64,000 nt of DNA, taken from NCBI GenBank assembly GCA_021202155.1, contig JAJQDP010000006.1, forward strand, positions 186,001 through 250,000, in the 5' to 3' direction. Positions 8,727 through 17,663 of this stretch are shown here, piece by piece. The notes under the pieces are model-generated. The model was not told the origin of the DNA, made no database searches, and worked only from the letters and a program-made list of their open reading frames with translations. Made by a program: the position numbers and the translations under genes. This DNA is from Oscillospiraceae bacterium. GTDB taxonomy: Bacteria; Bacillota; Clostridia; Oscillospirales; Ruminococcaceae. Position 1 is the stretch's first letter. Each line of letters begins with the position of its first letter.

Positions 8727-9686
8727 TTATTGTGAAACCGTAAATTGAACATTCGGAAATACATATGTCGGGTCAATAGTGTTAGAGGTACTAAAATATG
8801 TCCCATATACATAACCTGCTGTATTTAGATCATAATGTAAATGGAATGCATTAGGACTTCCTTTATCACTTACAGTTCCTACTTGCTCTCCTGTTGCAAC
8901 ATACTTTCCAAGGTAAATGTTACTAGAAATATCCATGTGTAAATATCTGCTTGTTAATCCGTTTTCATGTAATACAGCGACACATGTAATACCATCGCTA
9001 AACAGCTCACAATATTTAACAGTTCCCGCAAGTGTGTTATAAACTGACCGACCCTTTATGGCTGTTTTGCTTCCAATAATATCTATTGCGTAGTGGTACT
9101 TGTCGGTGCCAGAACGATATTCACCATATACGCTTGAAAGGCAAGCGTCGTTTTCTGTATCAGTAAACATGTACGTAAACGGCGAAGTCGCATTTATTGT
9201 ATATGTACCAATAACCTGAACTTCAGAACTGGAAGTATTTAATATTCGTATGTATTTGACACCCGGTTCTTCTATCGTCAATGTGGCAACGAATAATCCG
9301 TTTGAAGCTGTCATGTACTGATAACCAGATGTTGCGCTATACACTCCCACTCTGATTGATGCTGAAGCCAATGTGTAAGACAGGTTAAAGATGACAGTAT
9401 CACCTTCAGACATAAAAACCTTGTCTTCTACCACCATTGCTGAACCACTTGGAATTGTCCATACAATCTGTGTTTCACCAGCTGTTGCATTAACAGAATA
9501 ACCGTCCAACGTAGAAACTTCGCCAATTATATCCCCTGAAATATCAACATCAGTTTCTATAGACCAGGTTTCTGCCTCCGAATATTCAGTGGCATGAGTT
9601 GCTGGCAACGCTGTTGCATATGTTACAATAAGTGTCATTGCCAACAACATTGATGTGAATGCCTTGCATATTATTCGTTTGTTCAT
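8727..9686 (-). CDS. Exported M23 family metallopeptidase
   Basis: 319-residue exported protein with an N-terminal signal peptide (about residues 1-32) and a beta-rich N-terminal region. The C-terminal LytM/M23 zinc peptidase domain keeps HYAID (HxxxD ligands), the SRYLHMD segment and the HLHYD (HxH) motif. Such enzymes cut peptide bridges of peptidoglycan. The ATG at 9686 is the best start but its Shine-Dalgarno (GAAGGG) is 15 bases away; an ATG at 9701 abuts it instead, so the exact start is uncertain. It is first gene of the exported operon, behind the promoter at 9789-9817. Confidence 0.88.
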   Translation of the reverse strand: MNKRIICKAFTSMLLAMTLIVTYATALPATHATEYSEAETWSIETDVDISGDIIGEVSTLDGYSVNATAGETQIVWTIPSGSAMVVEDKVFMSEGDTVIFNLSYTLASASIRVGVYSATSGYQYMTASNGLFVATLTIEEPGVKYIRILNTSSSEVQVIGTYTINATSPFTYMFTDTENDACLSSVYGEYRSGTDKYHYAIDIIGSKTAIKGRSVYNTLAGTVKYCELFSDGITCVAVLHENGLTSRYLHMDISSNIYLGKYVATGEQVGTVSDKGSPNAFHLHYDLNTAGYVYGTYFSTSNTIDPTYVFPNVQFTVSQ

Positions 9687-9731
9687 TATTGTTACAAACA
9701 TCCCTTCAAAATTATATTCAGCCCCGCGACC

Positions 9732-9764
9732 CTTTCCACTAACCCGTACGCTGAAAGTGGAAAG
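9732..9764 (-). other. Inverted repeat in the M23 leader
   Basis: Nine-bp perfect inverted repeat CTTTCCACT (9732-9740) and AGTGGAAAG (9756-9764) with a 15-nt loop, inside the untranslated leader of the M23 gene. The sequence ACTTTCAGC also found in the tandem repeats at 9820-9876 occurs here in the opposite direction. It may be a leader hairpin or a further operator. Confidence 0.55.
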
Positions 9765-9788
9765 TCTCGGCAAGTGGACTGTAAGCTC

Positions 9789-9817
9789 ATAATATCAGAA
9801 GGATAATAAGCTGTCAA
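9789..9817 (-). promoter_or_regulatory. Promoter for the M23-lipoprotein operon
   Basis: Minus strand -35 TTGACA (9812-9817), 17-bp spacer, -10 TATTAT (9789-9794). The -35 box ends two bases from the first 19-bp repeat. Confidence 0.78.
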
Positions 9818-9819
9818 CC

Positions 9820-9876
9820 AACTTTCACGAACTGCAAAAACTTTCAGCAATTGCAAGAACTTTCACCAACTGCAAG
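9820..9876. repeat. Three 19-bp direct repeats between divergent promoters
   Basis: Units at 9820-9838, 9839-9857 and 9858-9876 follow AACTTTCAnnAAyTGCAAr with no gap between them. A 19-bp period is close to two helical turns, so bound proteins would line up on one face. The array fills the space between the -35 boxes of a minus-strand promoter (2 bp away) and a plus-strand promoter (10 bp away), the expected position for an activator site serving both. Confidence 0.8.
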
Positions 9877-9886
9877 TCAAAATCTA

Positions 9887-9915
9887 TGGACATGAGAAAA
9901 ATTAGATGCTACAAT
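9887..9915 (+). promoter_or_regulatory. Promoter for the small secreted peptide gene
   Basis: Plus strand -35 TGGACA (9887-9892), 17-bp spacer, -10 TACAAT (9910-9915), each one base off the consensus. Start of transcription would be about 60 bases before the ATG at 9979. Confidence 0.68.
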
Positions 9916-9978
9916 TATATCTATCACAGCAAGGTAAAAGCCTAAGCTATGAAATAATACAATTAAGAGGTAAATACT

Positions 9979-10188
9979 ATGAAAAACTCAACAAGAAAAC
10001 TACTCGCAATACTCGCAACCATAACAATGGCACTTTCAGTCACTGTCAGTCAAGCTCCGCCATCTACCGACCTTTCCATTCCGCCTGAAGAAGTTGTCGA
10101 AGCTGAAGAAGATTCAGAGGACAGAGAGCCTGACTGTGAGCCAAATTGTGAAGATGATTACGAAAAGGATGGTATCAACAAATATTAA
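9979..10188 (+). CDS. Small secreted acidic peptide, candidate signal precursor
   Basis: 69-residue product with a signal peptide (KNSTRKLLAILATITMALS, likely cut near VSQA at about residue 26) and a very acidic tail rich in Glu, Asp and Pro, with two cysteines spaced DCEPNC and the end DGINKY. GAGG lies eight bases before the ATG, and a good promoter is upstream. Its stop codon shares the four bases TTAA with the stop of the convergent HTH-TPR regulator gene. The arrangement fits a pro-peptide for an RRNPP-type regulator; that function is inferred from context only. Confidence 0.65.
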   Translation: MKNSTRKLLAILATITMALSVTVSQAPPSTDLSIPPEEVVEAEEDSEDREPDCEPNCEDDYEKDGINKY

Positions 10189-11123
10189 GATAGATACTCG
10201 TCAATCAGCTTTTTAATGTTTTTGGCAAGAGTCGGAGATACGCGAGTATACTTTGCCATTAATTCGGTAAGTTCAAGAGCGTCATAAGCAAGTCTCTTAG
10301 CCTCTGCGACATCTCCAATCTCGTTCCGTCTTGCAAGAGACCATGCACAATTATACATAGTCTGTGGCAACGTACGTTGAATACCCGTATATTCGTGCCA
10401 GTAAATTCCATCACGTGCCACAGCGATGCTCTCATTATATTGTCCCGCAAGTCCATACATCTTAGAAAGATTGTAACAGAGAATAATTAAATAATTTGCT
10501 ACAACTACCTTGTCTTCGATGTAAAATTCCATAAAGCCTTTAACATGGCTATCAATTGCAATTGCTGTCTCTAACTGTCCAAGTTCAGAGTATGCAATTG
10601 CAATTTCGCTTAAAATCTGGCACTCCATATACGTCATATACAGTGGCAGATTATTCGGACGATAGTTTACAGCCGTCATGCGAAGCGCGTTCTCAAGCCT
10701 CTTGAGTTCTTCCGCGACAGAAATTTTATTGTCCTTTCGAGATAGTTCAGTTTCAAGCACAATCAGCCTTTGTTCGTTGGTAAAAGAAATATTGCGGCTA
10801 TCCTTGTTGATTCTATCACGTGTTTCGCGCACGATTCTCCAAGCCTCAACCCTGTTACCCAAAACATCTGCCTGATTAGCCTGACGTATCATTTGCCGGA
10901 CTGAGTAGTCATCCTCACTGATTATCTCATTGATAGAATCGGTCGACATCCCCAATCTCTCAAAAAGGCTGGGAATGTAGCTTCTTTCCCGAGTTCCAGC
11001 AGTGCCATTCTCAATTCTTGAAAGTGAAGAAGCACTGCAAATCCCAAGACAGAGATCCTCCTGGCTAATTTTGAGCTCCTTGCGGCGGTCTTTTATCAGG
11101 TTTCCAATCAAAACTTTATCCAT
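10185..11123 (-). CDS. HTH-TPR transcriptional regulator, RRNPP/PlcR-like
   Basis: 312-residue cytosolic regulator. Residues about 5-60 form an XRE-type helix-turn-helix (DRRKELKISQEDLC..SLSRIENG). The remainder is all alpha-helical with TPR-like pairs (AIAYSELGQLETAIAI, KMYGLAGQYNESIAVA). This is the plan of RRNPP regulators such as PlcR and Rgg, which bind imported peptides through the TPR part. The ATG at 11123 has GGAGGA seven bases upstream; the frame extends to a TTG inside that site. It has its own promoter (11152-11180) and is convergent with the small secreted peptide gene. Confidence 0.85.
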   Translation of the reverse strand: MDKVLIGNLIKDRRKELKISQEDLCLGICSASSLSRIENGTAGTRERSYIPSLFERLGMSTDSINEIISEDDYSVRQMIRQANQADVLGNRVEAWRIVRETRDRINKDSRNISFTNEQRLIVLETELSRKDNKISVAEELKRLENALRMTAVNYRPNNLPLYMTYMECQILSEIAIAYSELGQLETAIAIDSHVKGFMEFYIEDKVVVANYLIILCYNLSKMYGLAGQYNESIAVARDGIYWHEYTGIQRTLPQTMYNCAWSLARRNEIGDVAEAKRLAYDALELTELMAKYTRVSPTLAKNIKKLIDEYLS

Positions 11124-11151
11124 AGTACTGTCCTCCAATCCTGTTTTCTCT

Positions 11152-11180
11152 ATTTTACCACGTTCCTCCCCTCATTTCAA
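11152..11180 (-). promoter_or_regulatory. Promoter for the HTH-TPR regulator
   Basis: Minus strand -35 TTGAAA (11175-11180), 17-bp spacer, -10 TAAAAT (11152-11157). Confidence 0.62.
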
Positions 11181-11185
11181 GCGAC

Positions 11186-11209
11186 AAAAAAGCCCGACGA
11201 ATCGGGCTT
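11186..11209 (-). terminator. Terminator of the pgk-tpiA-gpmI operon
   Basis: Eight-bp perfect stem AAGCCCGA/TCGGGCTT (11190-11197, 11202-11209) with a 4-nt loop, followed by a T run on the minus strand. It lies 22 bases past the gpmI stop codon. Confidence 0.9.
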
Positions 11210-11231
11210 CTCTTGATATGACGTGATTAAC

Positions 11232-12800
11232 TTAAATCATGCTCTCTTCCCAGCAATCGGGAGAAGTGAGACCGAAGAGGGTGGCTACTGTCGGGGCGAC
11301 GTTGGCAAGACCGAAGTTGCCGTCCTTGATCTTCCAGTCGTGGTCGTTATCATAGATGATGAACGGAACGGGATTGAGGGAGTGGGCGGTTCTTACCTGA
11401 ATCTGACCCTTCTTGTTCTTTTCAAGCATCTCATCGGCATTGCCGTGGTCTGCGGTGATAAGAACGGTGACGTTCAGTTCATCCGCAACCTTCAGGACTC
11501 TTGCGATTCCGAGGTCAACTGACTCAACGCCGGTGATAGTGGCATCAAGGTTTCCGGTGTGACCGACCATGTCGCCGTTAGGGTAGTTGCATCTGATGAA
11601 GTCGTACTTTCCACTGCGCATAGCATTGATGAGGTCGTCGGTGATCTCTGCAGACTTCATCCAGGGACGCTCATCGAAGGAGACGTTATCGGAAGGGATT
11701 TCCTTGAAGGTTTCGAGCTCTTCCGAGAACTTCTCCGACTTGTTGCCATTCCAGAAGTAGGTCACGTGACCATATTTCTGAGTCTCGGAGACAGCGTACT
11801 GTCTCAAGCCATGAGCAACCAAAAGCTCAGAAAGGGTGTTCTTTATTTCCGGAGGATTTACGAGGAACTTTTCGGGGAGCTTGAGGTCTCCGTCATACTG
11901 GAGCATTCCGGCATAGATGACATCCGGGACAACTCCCCTGTCGAATGCTGTGAAGTCCTTGTTGTCAAATGCCTTTGAGATTTCGAGGGCACGGTCGCCT
12001 CTGAAGTTAAAGAGTATAACAGAATCGCCATCATTGATCTTTCCTACCGGCTCGCCGTTCTCAGCGATGACAAATGCCGGCAAATCCTGGTCGATGACGC
12101 CGTCGATTTCACTGCGGTAGGTCTCGATAGCCTCTTTAGCGGACGGGAACTGTCTTCCCTGACCGTGAACGTGGGTGTTCCAGCCGGCTTCAACCATGCC
12201 CCAGTTTGCCTCGTATCTGTCCATGGTTATCTTCATTCTTCCGCCACCGGAAGCAATCTTTGAATCGAATGTAGAGTCATTGAGAGAGTTAAGAAGAGTC
12301 TCAAGCTCATCGACATAGACGAGTGCTGAGGTCGCGGGAACATCTCTTCCGTCAAGTAGGATATGGCATCTTACATGCTCAACTCCGCACTCCTTAGCCT
12401 TGATAATCATCTGCTTTAAGTGAGAGATGTTGGAGTGGACGTTGCCATCAGAGAGAAGTCCCAAGAAATGAAGGGTTGAATGGTGAACCTTGCAGTTAGA
12501 AACGAGCTCATTCCATGTATCGGATTCAAACATCTTTCCTGACTCGATGGACTCGTTTACAAGCTTTGCGCCCTGAGAGTAAATCTGACCGCAACCAAGT
12601 GCGTTGTGTCCGACCTCGGAGTTGCCCATGTCATCATCAGAAGGAAGTCCGACAGCGGTTCCGTGAGCCTTGAGTCTGGTATTAGGACGCTCCTTAAGGA
12701 GCTTATCAAGATTGGGGGTATTGGCAAGTGTTACAGCATCTCCAAGGCCGGTCTTTGAGAAGCCGACACCGTCCATTACTATAAGTACAACAGGTTTCAT
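11232..12800 (-). CDS. gpmI: 2,3-bisphosphoglycerate-independent phosphoglycerate mutase
   Basis: 522-residue manganese-dependent enzyme converting 3-phosphoglycerate to 2-phosphoglycerate. The metal-binding opening MDGVGFSKTG, the catalytic serine in DDDMGNSEVGHNALG and the late ITADHGNADEM metal site are all present. The ATG at 12800 follows AAAGGGGA; a longer open frame to 13019 overlaps tpiA and is not coding. It is last gene of the pgk-tpiA-gpmI operon, 14 bp after tpiA. Confidence 0.97.
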   Translation of the reverse strand: MKPVVLIVMDGVGFSKTGLGDAVTLANTPNLDKLLKERPNTRLKAHGTAVGLPSDDDMGNSEVGHNALGCGQIYSQGAKLVNESIESGKMFESDTWNELVSNCKVHHSTLHFLGLLSDGNVHSNISHLKQMIIKAKECGVEHVRCHILLDGRDVPATSALVYVDELETLLNSLNDSTFDSKIASGGGRMKITMDRYEANWGMVEAGWNTHVHGQGRQFPSAKEAIETYRSEIDGVIDQDLPAFVIAENGEPVGKINDGDSVILFNFRGDRALEISKAFDNKDFTAFDRGVVPDVIYAGMLQYDGDLKLPEKFLVNPPEIKNTLSELLVAHGLRQYAVSETQKYGHVTYFWNGNKSEKFSEELETFKEIPSDNVSFDERPWMKSAEITDDLINAMRSGKYDFIRCNYPNGDMVGHTGNLDATITGVESVDLGIARVLKVADELNVTVLITADHGNADEMLEKNKKGQIQVRTAHSLNPVPFIIYDNDHDWKIKDGNFGLANVAPTVATLFGLTSPDCWEESMI

Positions 12801-12814
12801 TTTGCAGTCCCCTT

Positions 12815-13585
12815 TCAACCGTTTGTTGCGGCGTTGATAATAGTCGCAAAGTCGGGAGCCTTGAGCGATGCGCCGCCAATAAGTCCGCCGTCGACGTTGG
12901 TCTTGGAAAGGAGCTCTGCCGCGTTGCCTGCGTTCATGGAGCCGCCATACTGGATTGTGATCTTCTCGGCGACATCTGCGCCATAGAGTCCAGCCAGAAC
13001 ATTTCTTATGAAGGCACAAACCTCCTCCGCCTGGTCAGCGGTTGCGGTCTTGCCGGTTCCGATTGCCCATACAGGCTCGTAAGCTATGATGCAGTTCATA
13101 AGCTCATCGGCAGAGATTCCAGCAAAGTCAAGCTTGATCTGGCGGGAGATAACTTCCTCAGTGATGTTAGCTTCCCTTTCCCAAAGAAGCTCGCCAACAC
13201 AAACTATCGGCTTGAGTCCAGCCTCAAGAGCCGCCTTGGTTCTCTTGTTGACAGTTTCGTCGGTCTCACAGAAGTACTGTCTGCGCTCGCTGTGGCCGAG
13301 AACAACATACTCTACCCCGACTTCCTTGAGCATATCTGCGCTTACTTCGCCGGTATATGCACCGGACTTCGCGAAATGGCAGTTCTGTGCGCCGACCTTG
13401 ATATTGGTGCCGGCGGTGAGCCTTACTGCTGTTTCAAGATTTGTGAACGGAACACAGATTACAACTTCACAGCCTGCGCTCTCTGCCAAGGGCTTGAGAG
13501 CAGTGATGAGAGCTTCAGCCTCAGGGCGGGTTTTATTCATCTTCCAGTTGCCGGCGATAACTGCGCGGCGAATATCTTTTTTCAT
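12815..13585 (-). CDS. tpiA: Triosephosphate isomerase
   Basis: 256-residue TIM barrel interconverting dihydroxyacetone phosphate and glyceraldehyde-3-phosphate. Catalytic landmarks: the lysine in AGNWKMN, the histidine in LGHSERR, the glutamate in AYEPVWAIGTG and the phosphate-binding DGGLIGGASL. The ATG at 13585 has AAAGGA eight bases upstream; the frame extending to 13726 runs into pgk and is rejected. It is the middle gene of the glycolytic operon. Confidence 0.97.
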   Translation of the reverse strand: MKKDIRRAVIAGNWKMNKTRPEAEALITALKPLAESAGCEVVICVPFTNLETAVRLTAGTNIKVGAQNCHFAKSGAYTGEVSADMLKEVGVEYVVLGHSERRQYFCETDETVNKRTKAALEAGLKPIVCVGELLWEREANITEEVISRQIKLDFAGISADELMNCIIAYEPVWAIGTGKTATADQAEEVCAFIRNVLAGLYGADVAEKITIQYGGSMNAGNAAELLSKTNVDGGLIGGASLKAPDFATIINAATNG

Positions 13586-13617
13586 GAAATCTATCCTTTC
13601 GTCATCATTCGCAGATG

Positions 13618-13642
13618 GAGCGGAACTTGACGCTCCGCTCCA
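13618..13642 (-). other. Intercistronic hairpin between pgk and tpiA
   Basis: Perfect 8-bp stem GGAGCGGA/TCCGCTCC with a 9-nt loop in the 70-bp gap between pgk and tpiA. No T run follows, so it more likely affects mRNA processing or stability than termination. Confidence 0.55.
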
Positions 13643-13655
13643 AATAGGTATCTGA

Positions 13656-14879
13656 TTACTTGTCGGCGATAACGTCGATTCCGGGGAGAACCTTGCCTTC
13701 GAGATATTCGAGGGATGCTCCGCCACCGGTGGAGATGTGGGTCATCTTGTCAGCAAAACCGAGGTTGATGACAGCCGCGGCAGAGTCTCCGCCGCCGATA
13801 ACGGTTGTAGCGTCAGTCTCAGCCATAGCCTTTGCAACAGAGAGTGTTCCCTTTGCAAGAGTCGGGTTCTCAAATACGCCCATAGGTCCGTTCCAGACAA
13901 CAGTCTTGGCAGAATGAACTTCGTTAGCGAAAAGCTCAGCAGTCTTAGATCCGATGTCAAGACCCATGCAATCTGCAGGAATTTTATCGGAATCTACGAC
14001 AGTAGTCTCAATCTCGCCATCGATAGGATCAGGGAAAGACTTTGCAACAACGGTATCAATCGGGAGAAGAAGCTTCTTGCCCATTGACTTTGCCTTTTCG
14101 AGCATCTCTGCACAGTAGGAAAGCTTTTCATCGTCTACGAGAGATGTGCCGATTTCATAGCCCTCAGCCTTGAGGAAAGTGTAAGCCATACCGCCGCCGA
14201 TGATAAGTGTATCGCACTTTTCGAGGAGGTTAGAGATAACATTGAGCTTATCTGCAACCTTTGCGCCGCCAAGGATTGCTACGAAAGGTCTGACAGGAGT
14301 CTCAACTGCATTACCGAGGTAAGTGATTTCCTTCTGCATGAGGTAACCAACAGCAGTCTCTTTTACGAACTTGGTGACACCTGCGGTGGAAGCGTGAGCT
14401 CTGTGAGCGGAGCCGAAAGCATCCATAACAAATACCTCGTCGTCAACCAAATCTGCAAGCTCCTTTGAGAAGCCTTCGCCGTTCTTGGTCTCTTCGTTTC
14501 CGCGGAATCTGGTGTTCTCCAAAACTACGATTTCGCCTTCATTCATCTCAGCGACTGCCTTCTTGGCGTTCTCGCCTACTACCTCGTCGTCTTTGGCGAA
14601 TGTGACCTTTGTACCCTCCATGAGCTCTGCAAGTCTTTCAGCCGCGGGCTTGAGAGAGAACTTGTCCTCGGGACCGTTCTTCGGCTTGCCGAGGTGAGAG
14701 CAAAGTACAACCTTGCCACCGTCCGCAACTAACTTCTTGATAGTGGGAAGTGCCGCTGTGATTCTGTTGTCGTTGGTGATAACTCCGTCCTTGAGCGGAA
14801 CGTTGAAGTCAACACGAACAAGAACTTTCTTGCCCTTCACGCTGATGTCGTCAATACTGACCTTATTTAATCCTGCCAT
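13656..14879 (-). CDS. pgk: Phosphoglycerate kinase
   Basis: 407-residue cytosolic kinase making ATP from 1,3-bisphosphoglycerate. Typical motifs: [11 protein letters not shown] near residue 20, the SHLGKPK substrate loop, the [11 protein letters not shown] region, the hinge GGAKVADKL and the nucleotide-binding IGGGDSAAA near residue 365. The ATG at 14879 follows AAAGGAG. It is first gene of the operon, with a promoter at 14940-14968. gapA, which often precedes pgk, is not in this neighbourhood. Confidence 0.97.
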   Translation of the reverse strand: MAGLNKVSIDDISVKGKKVLVRVDFNVPLKDGVITNDNRITAALPTIKKLVADGGKVVLCSHLGKPKNGPEDKFSLKPAAERLAELMEGTKVTFAKDDEVVGENAKKAVAEMNEGEIVVLENTRFRGNEETKNGEGFSKELADLVDDEVFVMDAFGSAHRAHASTAGVTKFVKETAVGYLMQKEITYLGNAVETPVRPFVAILGGAKVADKLNVISNLLEKCDTLIIGGGMAYTFLKAEGYEIGTSLVDDEKLSYCAEMLEKAKSMGKKLLLPIDTVVAKSFPDPIDGEIETTVVDSDKIPADCMGLDIGSKTAELFANEVHSAKTVVWNGPMGVFENPTLAKGTLSVAKAMAETDATTVIGGGDSAAAVINLGFADKMTHISTGGGASLEYLEGKVLPGIDVIADK

Positions 14880-14939
14880 TGAATATATCTCCTTTGCTTT
14901 TAATAATACTATTCAATGCCGCACTTAGCGACTATAGCT

Positions 14940-14968
14940 ATTATATAAAATTTCTCCGAAAATAGCAA
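14940..14968 (-). promoter_or_regulatory. Promoter of the glycolytic operon
   Basis: Minus strand -35 TTGCTA (14963-14968), 17-bp spacer, -10 TATAAT (14940-14945). Confidence 0.72.
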
Positions 14969-14991
14969 TAGGTAACCCCGAATTTTTCCAA

Positions 14992-15044
14992 GAAAAATTC
15001 CGCCGAAAGCCACTTTTTGCGTAAAAGCGAGCGTTTGGCGGAAT
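14992..15044 (-). terminator. Terminator after the permease pair
   Basis: Stem ATTCCGCC/GGCGGAAT (14997-15004 with 15037-15044) with a long loop, followed on the minus strand by TTTTTC. It is 12 bases past the stop codon at 15057. Confidence 0.7.
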
Positions 15045-15056
15045 GTAAATACGGTT

Positions 15057-17657
15057 TTAACGGTCCTCGCGGAGCATTTCCATGATGGAATATTTATTTA
15101 TACTCAGTTTTGACCCGAAGCAGATTGCAAATGTGATGAGGAATACAATAGCAAGTATCGCTATCAGCAACGGCACCGTCAGCCCATATCCCGCCAGTGT
15201 CGAGAACATAGTCCCAAGCACCGCAATCGGGCTTGTACCCTCAAGTATAACCGAGATATTCATCACGAGATAGTATGCAATATAGCTCACCACCGCCACC
15301 GCAATCGCAATAACGCTTCTTAAAGCGGCTCTTCTGCCAAGCTCAATATTGCGCTGTCTGCGAGACATGCCGATTGCCTGCAAAATGCCATAACGTCGTT
15401 TTTCGCTTTCAGTCTCAAGCCTTAATGTGCTCACAAGAATCAGAAGCACCACTATCGCAATGCACACGCCGCTTATGGTGGTCATAATCAGCGACTGCTG
15501 GTAGACCTGTGCGTTTGCATAGTTGATTTCACGGAGGTTAGACAGCACGAAATAGTTTTCGTTAATTCCCACTACCGTTGTAAGGTAAATCTGGTTTATA
15601 ATATTTATCATTGCCGCGTCTGCCGAAAGGTCGCCGGCGTTCATGTCGGTAAAGATATACGCTTCCTGATAGCCAACTTCTTGCTGACCTCTGAAGAAAC
15701 GCCAGTTGTTAGTCCACCATTTGGTGTTTTCTGGAATCTGATTGATAAGGTTCTGAATCACTGAATTTGAGCAGATAACATAGTAATCGAGAGTTTCGAG
15801 CGTAAACTTATAATCTCCCAAGCGGTCGGTCTCCAACAGAGAAACGAGAGTGTTCTCTCTGTCAATAATTTGCAATGAGTCTATGTCTACAGTGACAGTT
15901 GCCAATTCAGAGTTCAGAAGGGTGTCGGGCTCGTACATTTCTAACATACTGCGGTCAACAAATTCATATTCATAGGCGACAGACAACGTTATATCCGAGT
16001 AGTCAAATGTTGAGTTGTTTGCAATATAGCTTGATGATACAACCTGAACTATAACGCTTTCGCCGTTCTCAAATGCTTCTCTGTCGACTCCCTTTGTATC
16101 GACATACTTCTTGATGTCCTCCCATTCCATAGCGATTACTCTGCCATCAATGTCAATTAGACTGCCGTCATCCGTCGAGGTTACAATAGCATCAAAGTTG
16201 TTAAAGCCGACAAAGTCCGATATGCCTGGAGCGGAAAGAATCAGGTCTTCATAGTCGGATGTATTTGCCAATTCGCTGACAGGGATTCCGTCCTGCTGAC
16301 AGATATAGTAGGACCAGCGAGATGCCCAGTAGTTATATTCGCTTGCAGGTTCTGCTATATTGATAGTCGTAAACACTGCCGAAACGCATAGGAGTGTCGC
16401 CATAAGCATAATAAGTACTCTTCTGAAGCTAACAACGACTTTGTTCTTGCTTCTCTGCATTCCCATTCTGCCGGTAAGCGGAGTTGCAAGAGCAACCTGG
16501 AAAGTAATCATCCTGACAGCCAGAATTCCGACTATCCAGAGAGCAAGTGCCATGAAAAGATAATTCCACGGGATGCTGACGGCTACGTCAACAGAACCGG
16601 AATATACACTCACGCCAAGAAGAAGCTTGACGCCTAAGAATCCAAGAAGTATGCCTAAGACAACCGCCGGAATTGCAAGCATAAGAGTTTCGATTAATAT
16701 GAGAAGTCTCAGCTGACCTTTAGACCCGCCAATACTCCTGAATCTGACGATTCGCTTGACTTCAACCTGCATCTGCAAGATGTAAATCATGACGACCGCC
16801 AATATAGTAATCGCTAAAATAAGTGCAAGATAGACCATATTGGTCTGCGCCGCTTCTGTCTCCATATCGACAACCGGATTTATTGAGACAGTTCTGAATG
16901 AAGAACCCTCACGGACGCTGTAAAGATACCTGTTTACATCGCTTTCAGCAGTGCTTTCCATGCCCGATTTGACGGTGAAGAAATAGGTTTTGTCGTGGGT
17001 GTAAACAATATACTCACTGTTCCGAAGCCTGAGCTCCGCTTCGGCGACAATATCCGCCATCGATTCCTCTGATATGATTGCGGTATTCAACGTCGAGTCA
17101 ACGGTCCAGAGACCGGTGTATTCGCTGACAGCACCGACAATTCTGAAGGTTCTTTCAATGGTGACACCTTGCGTCTCGTCTTCGTTATAGAACACAAATT
17201 GCAGAGTGATTGAAGAGCCGACGTTGTAGTTGATTTCGGAAAGGGTTGCCGATTCAATCGCTATCTCGTCTACATCGTTCGGCATATGCCCGCTTTCAAG
17301 CCTGATTCCCATGTCGACAAGGCTTTCGTCGACAGTGCCGACATCAACACTGCCGGTTACCATATACGACACCATAACCGATGCCGAACCGTAGTTGACG
17401 CTCGTCCCGACATCCTCTACCCAATCTTCGCTTTCAAGATACTCCAAATCGCTGTCGATGCCATCCGTAATAGCCCCATACCACGAGCCGTATGTATCAA
17501 GCCGGAGCTGTGAGTTGGTTTCTGCAATGCTTGAGGTATAGCTAAGAAGTATTATCGCGAAAGTGAACGATACAAGCAGGACGAAGAAAATCAGGAGGGA
17601 TTGACGTTTTCTTCGTTTTATGCCTTCAAATGCGAGACCGAATATGGTTTTGAACAT
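15057..17657 (-). CDS. FtsX-like ABC transporter permease, copy 1
   Basis: 866-residue membrane protein. There is one N-terminal transmembrane helix (residues about 20-45), a large extracytoplasmic domain, a block of three helices near residues 275-395, a fourth helix, a second large outer domain, and three C-terminal helices ending GSKLSINKYSIMEML. This is the duplicated MacB/FtsX plan. The ATG at 17657 is chosen because the paralog uses the same codon behind a good site; a GTG at 17666 would overlap the upstream stop. No ATPase gene is adjacent, so the partner must be encoded elsewhere. Confidence 0.85.
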   Translation of the reverse strand: MFKTIFGLAFEGIKRRKRQSLLIFFVLLVSFTFAIILLSYTSSIAETNSQLRLDTYGSWYGAITDGIDSDLEYLESEDWVEDVGTSVNYGSASVMVSYMVTGSVDVGTVDESLVDMGIRLESGHMPNDVDEIAIESATLSEINYNVGSSITLQFVFYNEDETQGVTIERTFRIVGAVSEYTGLWTVDSTLNTAIISEESMADIVAEAELRLRNSEYIVYTHDKTYFFTVKSGMESTAESDVNRYLYSVREGSSFRTVSINPVVDMETEAAQTNMVYLALILAITILAVVMIYILQMQVEVKRIVRFRSIGGSKGQLRLLILIETLMLAIPAVVLGILLGFLGVKLLLGVSVYSGSVDVAVSIPWNYLFMALALWIVGILAVRMITFQVALATPLTGRMGMQRSKNKVVVSFRRVLIMLMATLLCVSAVFTTINIAEPASEYNYWASRWSYYICQQDGIPVSELANTSDYEDLILSAPGISDFVGFNNFDAIVTSTDDGSLIDIDGRVIAMEWEDIKKYVDTKGVDREAFENGESVIVQVVSSSYIANNSTFDYSDITLSVAYEYEFVDRSMLEMYEPDTLLNSELATVTVDIDSLQIIDRENTLVSLLETDRLGDYKFTLETLDYYVICSNSVIQNLINQIPENTKWWTNNWRFFRGQQEVGYQEAYIFTDMNAGDLSADAAMINIINQIYLTTVVGINENYFVLSNLREINYANAQVYQQSLIMTTISGVCIAIVVLLILVSTLRLETESEKRRYGILQAIGMSRRQRNIELGRRAALRSVIAIAVAVVSYIAYYLVMNISVILEGTSPIAVLGTMFSTLAGYGLTVPLLIAILAIVFLITFAICFGSKLSINKYSIMEMLREDR

Positions 17658-17663
17658 GTTTAT
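17425..17663 (-). repeat. 239-bp exact repeat, copy 1 (second copy 20010-20248)
   Basis: The first 78 or so codons of the two permease genes, with a few bases of leader, are identical over 239 bases, while the rest of the genes has diverged. This points to recent gene conversion or a very recent partial recombination between the paralogs. Confidence 0.93.

Noticed and set aside
12801-13019. N-terminal extension of gpmI into tpiA
   Set aside because: The extra residues are tpiA read in another frame; MKPVVLIVMDG is the family start.
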